This document shows positions 5,910-10,526 of a stretch of 10,526 nucleotides of DNA, in pieces. Positions within the stretch are counted from its first letter, which is position 1; each line of letters starts with the position of its first letter. The notes under the pieces were generated by a model, which was given only the letters and a program-made list of their open reading frames with translations, did no database searches and was not told the origin of the DNA. Where the stretch lies: positions 1-10,526 of the forward strand of contig CAYGAW010000031.1 in NCBI GenBank assembly GCA_964347945.1, written 5' to 3'. The position numbers and the translations under genes are program-made. Source of the DNA: CAYGAW01 sp964347945. GTDB lineage: Bacteria; Chloroflexota; Anaerolineae; UBA7937; B3-Chlor.

Positions 5910-6668
5910 TCACAGCAGATCGGCAAGTGTCTTGCCTCCCAGATAGTCGGGGAAACTATACACTCCCGTGACTTGAAGATAGCATCGATCTGGATGCTTC
6001 TCCCAGCCCCTCGCCAAGCCGATGCGCAGGTAGACGTCGTGGTCACGAAGGAACTTCGTCATCCATCCACCGACTTTCTCAAGGTCCCACTCCTTTTGAG
6101 TGTTCAAGTAGTCACAAGCGGTCCTGAAGGTCAGATCGGTGACTGCCAGGCCGTACCGTTGGCCGCCGTGGTCTGTGAACCAGATCCGGTAGTCCCACTT
6201 CTCCTCCCCGTCCTTGTACCGCCTGACTCCGTAGCCCACCGTCCAGATCCGTTTGGCCAGGATCGTCCCCAGAGACCTTTCACCCTCGCCCTTCTTGATG
6301 TACTGGTCCTCTTGGATCGGTGCTCCGAAGATCTCCGCCACCGAACCATCGAGATGATCCTCCAGGAAATCTCGTCTCTCCTCCGTGGCTAGAACCCTGA
6401 CCAGCTCAGGCCTGCACCTGGGATCGAGCTCCCAATCCTCAGTGTGCGGCGGGTCAGAGATTTGATCCCTGAAGTCCAATCGGACCTCCGCGAACGGCAA
6501 GACGACCAACTCCGCCCCGCTCCAGATGAAGTTCTCGGTGATCCTCTTGCCACTCTCATGGGGCATCACTGGCCTGACCGATGCTCCGTCATCGGCGAAG
6601 AACCCGGCAACGCATACCGCAGGGCGTTGCATCCTGGTCACATCGGTGACGATCACGCTCCTCTGCAC
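5910..6668 (-). CDS. Dual OB-fold (DuOB-like) domain protein
   Basis: A 252-residue protein matching the pattern I associate with dual-OB-domain proteins found beside DUF488 genes. Seen: VIVTDVTRM (5-13), VCVAGFFADDGASVRPV (18-34), LPFAEVRLDF (57-66), the invariant-looking PHTEDWELDP (74-83), FLEDHLDGSVAEIFG (101-115), GEGERSLGTI (127-136), YRIWFTDHGGQRYGLAVTDLTFR (160-182), and the closing VYLRIGLARGW and RCYLQVTGVYSFPDYLGGKT (212-247). OB folds bind single-stranded nucleic acid or oligonucleotides, so a nucleic-acid role is likely but unproven. The GTG at 6668 is preferred over the GTG at 6677 because AGGAGG sits eight bases before it but touches the latter. It follows the DUF488 gene by 102 bases on the same strand and is probably the third gene of that operon. 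Confidence 0.8.
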   Translation of the reverse strand: MQRSVIVTDVTRMQRPAVCVAGFFADDGASVRPVMPHESGKRITENFIWSGAELVVLPFAEVRLDFRDQISDPPHTEDWELDPRCRPELVRVLATEERRDFLEDHLDGSVAEIFGAPIQEDQYIKKGEGERSLGTILAKRIWTVGYGVRRYKDGEEKWDYRIWFTDHGGQRYGLAVTDLTFRTACDYLNTQKEWDLEKVGGWMTKFLRDHDVYLRIGLARGWEKHPDRCYLQVTGVYSFPDYLGGKTLADLL

Positions 6669-6770
6669 AGCTTCCACCTCCTCTATGACTCAACACGCCT
6701 TCATGTCTCCACAGCAGTGAGGGGCAGGGACTGCGCAAGCCTGCGCCGCCAGCCTCAGCGCCTTCGGTGT

Positions 6771-7211
6771 TCAGAGATGCACTATCTCGACATCGGTCCA
6801 CGACTCTTGCAGATACTCAGCCACAAGCCTTCGGTGGCAGAGGTCAGGGGCAGGCTCGCTACACAGCAAACAACACTTCTTCTGCGAAAAGAGGTCCCTT
6901 TCGAGGCTCTCCAGGACCTTCCGCTCCTCAAGCAGCTTCAAGAACTCTTCTACGTACACCTCCCAGTCGTTACCCGACTCTTCATAGGCCGTCCTGATCT
7001 CGGGGGTTGGAGCCAGGAATTCCAGATGATCGTATCCGATTCCCGAGAGGCGCCGCAGAAAGTACTCCAGATCCTGCTTCTTGGTGAACCCGGCCAGCTG
7101 TGAGGTGTTCTTCAGGCGCACGTCCAGTATCTGTTCGATGCCATGACCCTCCAGCAAGCTGAAAAACTCCTCAGCAGACTTCTGAGTGTATCCTATGGTG
7201 TAGATCTTCAT
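6771..7211 (-). CDS. DUF488 family protein, second in the pair
   Basis: A 146-residue DUF488 protein. Seen: the opening strand MKIYTIGYT (1-9), DVRLKNTSQLAGF (30-42), which is the signature of one DUF488 subgroup, LAPTPEI (66-72), and CCLLCSEPAPDLCHRRLVAEYL (113-134), the conserved cysteine/histidine-rich strand-loop-helix near the end. The family's biochemical role is unsettled; the CHRR and DVR residues suggest a catalytic or ligand site. The ATG at 7211 overlaps the stop of the upstream DUF488 gene in an ATGA arrangement, so translation is probably coupled. A GTG at 7217 would add two residues but leaves the ribosome site too close. The two neighbours belong to different DUF488 subgroups, so this is not a recent duplication. 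Confidence 0.88.
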   Translation of the reverse strand: MKIYTIGYTQKSAEEFFSLLEGHGIEQILDVRLKNTSQLAGFTKKQDLEYFLRRLSGIGYDHLEFLAPTPEIRTAYEESGNDWEVYVEEFLKLLEERKVLESLERDLFSQKKCCLLCSEPAPDLCHRRLVAEYLQESWTDVEIVHL

Positions 7212-7729
7212 ATCCACTCGTCCCCAAACCCCAGCTGCTCGACTTCCCTGTCCAGCGTCCTGTGCGCCGGTTCAGTCCAGGTCTCACCGCCCTTGTGCCG
7301 GATGTGCTGTACCTCGATCTCTCTGTCCAACAAGGTTTGAGCGATGAGGAGATGACGATGACAGTGGTTGGGATCCTCCTCCGCGCACATCACCGCCGTC
7401 CATTTCTCAGTGGCCAGCTCTATCAATCCGTCGACGGCCTTCTGGTACCAATCCTTTTTCTCCACCTCTCGATACAGCACCCTCTCTTCATCCTGCTCAT
7501 CGTAGCAGCTCGGATCCTTGGGCCTCCCCCCCAGATAGTGGCCCCCGTAGACGTATTGGATGTCCCCCTGCGTGAGCGCCTCTGCAAGGTCTTCCCTGTT
7601 GAACTGGGGCGCGTGCTCGCTGTAGGGGGAGCTACGCACATCGAGCACCGCTTCGACATCGTGCGCCTTCAGCGACTCGATGATTGTCTCTACCGCTACG
7701 TTGCTGTGCCCAATCGTGTAGATGATCAT
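7208..7729 (-). CDS. DUF488 family protein, first in the pair
   Basis: A 173-residue DUF488 protein of the subgroup with YTIGHSN (4-10), DVRSSPYSEHAPQFNRE (30-46), YVYGGHYLGGRP (59-70), and VMCAEEDPNHCHRHLLIAQTL (113-133). The DVRS-PYS-PQFN and AEEDP-CHRHLL blocks are the family's most conserved pieces and probably line one pocket. The ATG at 7729 gives the normal family start; AAGGAG lies eleven bases upstream, slightly far. A GTG at 7741 would add four residues but sits against the ribosome site. It is the first gene of the DUF488 - DUF488 - dual-OB cluster. The nearest good promoter is at 8237-8265, which would leave a leader of about 500 bases carrying a stem-loop, a REP-like hairpin and tandem repeats. 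Confidence 0.88.
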   Translation of the reverse strand: MIIYTIGHSNVAVETIIESLKAHDVEAVLDVRSSPYSEHAPQFNREDLAEALTQGDIQYVYGGHYLGGRPKDPSCYDEQDEERVLYREVEKKDWYQKAVDGLIELATEKWTAVMCAEEDPNHCHRHLLIAQTLLDREIEVQHIRHKGGETWTEPAHRTLDREVEQLGFGDEWI

Positions 7730-7768
7730 TGCCGTTATCACTCCTTATACCCTGGCTCTGTCCTCGTA

Positions 7769-7784
7769 AGCCGCGAGCGCGGCT
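7769..7784. repeat. Short perfect hairpin before the DUF488 operon
   Basis: AGCCGC (7769-7774), loop GAGC, GCGGCT (7779-7784). It is 40 bases upstream of the ATG at 7729 and overlaps the degenerate first unit of the tandem repeat. It could block or pause transcription into the operon. Confidence 0.35.
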
Positions 7785-7814
7785 CATTCCAGCCTCAACA
7801 CCAAGCCTCCTGTC

Positions 7815-7927
7815 TAGCTACCGAACGCAGTGAGGCACCATCCATCAAGCATCTTGAGTAGCTCCCGAGCGCAGCGAGGCAGCGTCCAACAAGCATCCTG
7901 AGTGGCTGCCGAGCGCAGCCAGGCAGC
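7815..7927. repeat. Tandem 44-base repeat, about 2.6 units
   Basis: Units start at 7815, 7859 and 7903, an exact 44-base period. They share CCGA.CGCAG.GAGGCA and CAAGCATC.TGAG; the third unit is cut short after GGCAGC. A decayed further unit is recognisable before 7815 (from about 7771, with CAAGCCTCCTG). The third unit can fold as GCTGCC...GGCAGC. It is not coding in any convincing frame. It lies in the long leader of the DUF488 operon. Confidence 0.65.
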
Positions 7928-8165
7928 TTATCGAAGGATGTGGCTCAACCAGCCTATGCGCTCGCCCACCCGCATGGTTCGATAGCGTGCTTCAGTACGC
8001 CGCTTCGTCCTTCTATGACGGCTCCTGCGCCCTTCGATACGCCGCTATGCGGCTACTCAGGGTGCGGAGCCTACTCAGCATGCTGGTCTTTTCTTGGCCT
8101 CTCGGACCTGAAGCTGGAATCGTAACGCGCTCGCAATCCATCCAGATTAGCGCAAGGCCTTGGAG
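7928..8165. other. Gene-free part of the DUF488 leader region
   Basis: No gene is supported here on either strand; short frames lack ribosome sites and cross the repeats. It contains the REP-like hairpin at 8030-8062 and a degenerate relative near 7979-8008. With the neighbouring repeat and promoter it makes up the roughly 680-base gap between the DUF488 pair and the methyltransferase gene. Confidence 0.5.
8030..8062. repeat. REP-like palindromic hairpin
   Basis: Inner arms GCCGC (8041-8045) and GCGGC (8049-8053) around TAT, with outer CCCT and AGGG ends (8030-8033 and 8059-8062). The words CCCTTCGAT and CTACTCAGGG at its ends are of the sort seen in dispersed palindromic elements of many high-GC genomes, and CCCTTCGAT also occurs near 4699. 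Confidence 0.45.
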
Positions 8166-8230
8166 GCGGAGTGCAGGACGAGCGCGGTCGAAGGAGAGAT
8201 GAAGTAGGGGTCGGCTAACCTGCACTCCGC
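8166..8230 (-). repeat. Leader stem-loop element, copy B
   Basis: Perfect 12-base arms (GCGGAGTGCAGG at 8166-8177, its reverse complement at 8219-8230) around a 41-base loop, the same length as copy A. 59 of 65 bases match copy A. Where copy A has a G-C pair at the fifth arm position, copy B has A-T. The arm starts six bases past the -10 box, so the hairpin would form the 5' end of the transcript that runs toward the DUF488 operon. Confidence 0.7.
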
Positions 8231-8236
8231 CATCCT

Positions 8237-8265
8237 ATTATAGCACAAGCCAGGAATTCTGTCAA
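8237..8265 (-). promoter_or_regulatory. Consensus sigma70-type promoter of copy B (toward DUF488 operon)
   Basis: Minus strand TTGACA (8260-8265), exactly 17 bases, TATAAT (8237-8242): both boxes are perfect, with TGC before the -10 box as an extended -10. Predicted start is near 8230. The first gene downstream is the DUF488 gene at 7729. A promoter this strong followed by a long structured leader suggests control after initiation. Confidence 0.8.
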
Positions 8266-8321
8266 TACGAATCAGGATCTCTTCAGAGGCTCACCGACTT
8301 GGCTCGTTCGGGAGACCGCTT

Positions 8322-8371
8322 GCTGCTGAGCAGCGCATCCCACAACAAAGACCCACCCCGGGGCGCGGGTG
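8322..8371 (-). terminator. Possible terminator region after the methyltransferase gene
   Basis: On the minus strand CACCC and GGGTG can pair around a C/G-rich loop (about 8352-8371) followed by the modestly T-rich GGTCTTTGTTG. A second small hairpin, GCTGC-TGA-GCAGC, lies at 8322-8334. Both fall between the methyltransferase stop and promoter B. Support is weak because the T-run is broken. Confidence 0.25.
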
Positions 8372-8413
8372 CGAAGGCTTCTGGTCATATGCAACTCTTC
8401 CCTTGCGCTGTCT

Positions 8414-9076
8414 CTACGGACCGTTGGTGTCTTCCTTCGACAGGAGCTTTGCCAAGATCTGCCAGTGATAGCTGCCGGGAAGCCCATGCTCAACGTCCTC
8501 GCAGTGCAGGAGATCGAATCCGAGGAGGAAGTCGTCGATCTCTTCCCTGTCGAAGTAGTGATGAGGGTGGCTTTTCTCCTCGTGATCAGCGATGATGAAT
8601 GTGCCTCTTTCGATCTCCTCCCCCTGCCCGCATAGCGCGTTCTTTGTCGATATCAGGGTGCAGAGAAGATAGCTATCCAAATTGAGACACCTCCTTATCT
8701 CACCGACGGTCTCCCGAATGTAGTCCGTCAGACCGTGATAGATCACATTCCATGCCAGTATGAGGTCGAAGGAGTCGCTCTCAAACGGCACCGCACTCAT
8801 GTCGCCTGTCGTCAGCTTGAGCGTGATGCCCTCCTTCTCAGCCCACTGGACTGCGTATCCCATCCCGGCGGGACTCGGCTCTACCCCGAAGACGTCAAAA
8901 CCTTCCTTGGCCAGGAGGATGGAGTGCCGGCCGAGCCCGAACCCTAGATCGAGGACCGTATGCACGCCTTCGCTCTTGAACCTGGTCAGAAGAGAGATGA
9001 CGAAGGTCTCGGGCTCGAGCCACCACGCCCGCCCTTCTTCGGTTTTCCAGATCTCGTCCCACTCTTTCATGGCCAT
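8414..9076 (-). CDS. Class I SAM-dependent methyltransferase
   Basis: A 220-residue enzyme with a Rossmann-type methyltransferase domain. Seen: an N-terminal cap MKEWDEIWKTEEGRAWW (3-19); motif I VLDLGFGLGRH (41-51), the glycine-rich SAM loop; E66 at the end of strand two (FGVEPS), expected to bind the ribose; GDMSAVPFESDSFDLILAWNVIYH (91-114), covering motifs II and III; and a C-terminal portion with HPHHYFDREEIDDFL (170-184), typical of small-molecule methyltransferases of the UbiE/TehB-like kind. The substrate cannot be told. The ATG at 9076 follows an in-frame TAG, so no longer start exists; an ATG at 9070 is equally possible. The ribosome site is weak for both. It is 232 bases from the SRPBCC gene and seems a unit of its own. 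Confidence 0.88.
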   Translation of the reverse strand: MAMKEWDEIWKTEEGRAWWLEPETFVISLLTRFKSEGVHTVLDLGFGLGRHSILLAKEGFDVFGVEPSPAGMGYAVQWAEKEGITLKLTTGDMSAVPFESDSFDLILAWNVIYHGLTDYIRETVGEIRRCLNLDSYLLCTLISTKNALCGQGEEIERGTFIIADHEEKSHPHHYFDREEIDDFLLGFDLLHCEDVEHGLPGSYHWQILAKLLSKEDTNGP

Positions 9077-9308
9077 CTATGTGGAAATAATCTCATCGCT
9101 ATCTCGTGACAGCATTCTATGTGGCTACGGAGGTGCGTTGCGTCCCACCCCCACTGCAGGACTCTTTGACGTATTCTCTTGCCGTGAGAGGGTTGCCGAC
9201 ATCGACGTCAACGACCGCAATTCCAACACCTAGAACTGCTACCTATGTCTCCGAACATCCGTTACCCGTCTTTCCCGTCTGCACACCCCAATGGGGAGGG
9301 CTCTCGTC

Positions 9309-9761
9309 TCATCGCTCCAGTTGGATGGCCGGTGCCTCCAGGAAGTGCCGCAGGTTGGCGAGGTCCGACTCCACCTGCCTCTGAAACACGCGGACCACAA
9401 TGGGACCAGCCAGCCGGAAGAGGCCACGCAGGTCGCCTTTGTAAACGATGGTGAAGCTCGTACCGGCCTCAATGGGCTCCAAGGTCAGGATTTCCTGGAG
9501 TTGCAGAGGCGCGGCGTTTACCCTGAATTCCAGTTGCCTGGTAGGGTCGTAGCCCGTGCACTCGGCAGTCCAGCCGATGGGCAGGCCCAGCAATCGGATC
9601 CCTCCCCGGAACGTCGTGCCCACGCCCATCGGGCCCTCGCTCGTTTGCTCCACGTCGAACTGAGCGGTCTCCCACTGCGGATGATCCACAGGATTGCGCA
9701 CAAAGGCAAAGACCTCTTCAAGAGGACGGTTGATCACCACGCTTGCTTCGACTCTGCGCAT
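9309..9761 (-). CDS. SRPBCC (START/Bet v1-like) family protein, paralogue 2
   Basis: A 150-residue protein with the same layout as the one at 3707-4144: VVINRPLEEVFAFVRNP (7-23), QWET (28-31), TSEGPMGVGTTFRG (40-53), a run of strands, and a C-terminal amphipathic helix. Roughly half of the positions are identical by eye, including EVFAFV.NP, TSEGP.GVG and GLF.LA, so the two arose by duplication and differ mainly in the cavity-lining strands, which suggests different ligands. The ATG at 9761 has AAGGA nine bases upstream; a GTG at 9767 would add two residues. It begins 52 bases after the stop of the beta-helix gene and could be co-transcribed with it. The ligand or reaction is unknown. Confidence 0.85.
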   Translation of the reverse strand: MRRVEASVVINRPLEEVFAFVRNPVDHPQWETAQFDVEQTSEGPMGVGTTFRGGIRLLGLPIGWTAECTGYDPTRQLEFRVNAAPLQLQEILTLEPIEAGTSFTIVYKGDLRGLFRLAGPIVVRVFQRQVESDLANLRHFLEAPAIQLER

Positions 9762-9813
9762 GGCCACCAGTCCTTTCCTGGAAGGCCGCGATCGCTGCCT
9801 GGCATCACCGACA

Positions 9814-10425
9814 CTACCCCTCGTCCAATATCACGTCCGATTTGTGTTTCCCCAGTGCCCTTCCCCAGCGGCGCGTCATTTCGGGCATGATCGTTTCCCC
9901 CTCAGGGGCTCGCTCCAGGCCGAATATGGTCCTGGGCAGGTCCAGAGGCTCCTGAATGGCCCAGATCCTCTCGTGGTCTTCGGGTGGCAAGATCTCAGCA
10001 GGGTCCCCGACGGCGATCCAGCCAATAGGTACCACAGCATCCGCTGGCAGAGTGGTCTTGAGATGAACGAGGCCGCCAATGCGCACCTCGGCCCGCGTGC
10101 CGACGTGAGCACCGTTGAAGATGGTGGCACCGGTGGCGATGAAGACATTGTCCTCCAGCGCGCAGCCAGTGAGGTAGCAATGTGGTCCCACCACCACGTG
10201 GTTGCCCAGCGTCACAGGATGCGGACGCGAACCTCGGACCACCGCATACTCCATGATGATGCAATCGTCGCCGATGACCACCGGGCCTCCCTCGGCCACG
10301 AGCACCGCGCCGAAGAGAATCCGGCAGTTCTCGCCGACGGTGACGTCCCCACAGACCACCGCCGTGGGGGCGATGTAGGCTGATTCGTGGACATGTGGGC
10401 TCTTGCCCAGATGTTCCAGCAGCAT
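9814..10425 (-). CDS. Left-handed beta-helix (gamma-carbonic-anhydrase-like) protein
   Basis: A 203-residue hexapeptide-repeat protein like the YrdA/PaaY/CamH group: IAPTAVVCGDVTVGENCRI (18-36), VVIGDDCIIMEYAVVRG (49-65), VTLGNHVVVGPHCYLTGC (71-88), IATGATIFNGAHVG (96-109), then VPIGWIAVGDPAEILPP (132-148), where such proteins usually read P-G-x-P-A, and a C-terminal helical tail. Family members form trimers that bind a metal with three histidines. Aligned to the usual QDGAVLH and VGHGAVLHG blocks, the expected histidines appear as R64, P81 and T86, with only H69 and H82 nearby. It may therefore be non-catalytic or use another site. A GGAGG ribosome site lies seven bases before the ATG at 10425. 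It is the downstream partner of the partial gene at the right edge. Confidence 0.88.
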   Translation of the reverse strand: MLLEHLGKSPHVHESAYIAPTAVVCGDVTVGENCRILFGAVLVAEGGPVVIGDDCIIMEYAVVRGSRPHPVTLGNHVVVGPHCYLTGCALEDNVFIATGATIFNGAHVGTRAEVRIGGLVHLKTTLPADAVVPIGWIAVGDPAEILPPEDHERIWAIQEPLDLPRTIFGLERAPEGETIMPEMTRRWGRALGKHKSDVILDEG

Positions 10426-10454
10426 GATCGCGCCTCCAGTCCCTCCTCTCGTCG

Positions 10455-10526
10455 CTAGGTCTTGGTGTCCCCCCGCCGCTCCTCAACCCACTGGCGGACC
10501 CGGGTTGGCGTGAAGGGTTCGCTGAG
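10455..10526 (-). CDS. C-terminal end of an unidentified gene, cut by the window edge
   Basis: On the minus strand one frame is open from the edge to a TAG at 10455-10457, giving 23 residues that end in VRQWVEERRGDTKT. The charged helical ending and the 29-base distance to the next start, with the ribosome site in between, fit a real gene upstream in the same operon. Too short to identify. Confidence 0.45.
   Translation of the reverse strand, partial: LSEPFTPTRVRQWVEERRGDTKT

Noticed and set aside
6444..7103. A 219-codon plus-strand frame
   Set aside because: It is antisense to the dual-OB and DUF488 genes, whose motifs are unmistakable, and has no recognisable domain.
7815..7927. CRISPR array
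   Set aside because: The 44-base units are contiguous with no unique spacers, and there are no cas genes nearby.
8013..8225. A 70-codon minus-strand frame beginning in leader copy B
   Set aside because: It runs through the stem-loop and the REP-like hairpin and has no ribosome site. The same frame (V-Q at the start) is open in copies A and C too, but differences between A and B mostly change amino acids, so a conserved leader peptide is not supported.
8272..8413. tRNA gene
   Set aside because: Small hairpins are present, but no cloverleaf, T-loop consensus or acceptor stem could be assembled.
9694..10383. A 229-codon plus-strand frame
   Set aside because: It mirrors the beta-helix gene on the other strand, which has clear hexapeptide repeats and a good ribosome site.

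Overview
This window (about 58% G+C by eye) reads like chromosomal DNA from a high-GC bacterium. Nearly all credible genes lie on the minus strand, and GTG starts are common. The mix of families (short RmuC, paired SRPBCC proteins, DUF3303/ABM proteins, DUF488 with a dual-OB protein) and the many small palindromic intergenic repeats would fit a Chloroflexota- or Actinobacteriota-like environmental lineage. That placement is inference only; there is no rRNA, tRNA or marker gene to settle it. Reading order along the minus strand runs from the right edge to the left edge.

Right part (10526 to 8414): the last 23 codons of an unidentified gene; a left-handed beta-helix protein of the gamma-carbonic-anhydrase type that appears to lack the usual metal-binding histidines; an SRPBCC ligand-binding protein; and a class I SAM-dependent methyltransferase.

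Middle (8413 to 5109): a gene-poor stretch of about 680 bases. It holds an excellent sigma70-type promoter, a long stem-loop starting at the predicted transcription start, a REP-like hairpin and a tandem 44-base repeat. It leads into a three-gene cluster, DUF488 - DUF488 - dual-OB protein, which looks like a conserved nucleic-acid-related or defence-type module of unknown mechanism. A small membrane-anchored protein follows.

Left-middle (5108 to 2072): a DUF3303 protein, a second SRPBCC paralogue, an ABM-like small protein, and a 281-residue protein with a JAMM/MPN-like HxHP...SxxD metal-site motif. Left part (1987 to 1): an RmuC homologue, a stand-alone 62-residue SH3 protein just behind it, and the start of a zinc-ribbon membrane protein that runs off the left edge.

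The most unusual signal is a promoter-plus-leader element present three times on the minus strand (about 3505-3604, 4845-4939 and 8166-8265). Each has a -35 box, a TGC-extended -10 box, then a 12-base arm beginning exactly seven positions from the -10 box, a 40-41-base loop with a shared core, and the returning arm. Two copies are nearly identical and differ by a compensatory base-pair change. The third is divergent but aligns without gaps through the loop. They precede an ABM-fold gene, a DUF3303 gene and (at a longer distance) the DUF488 operon, with predicted untranslated leaders of roughly 175, 226 and 500 nt. This suggests either a shared cis-acting RNA or a promoter-carrying interspersed repeat family.
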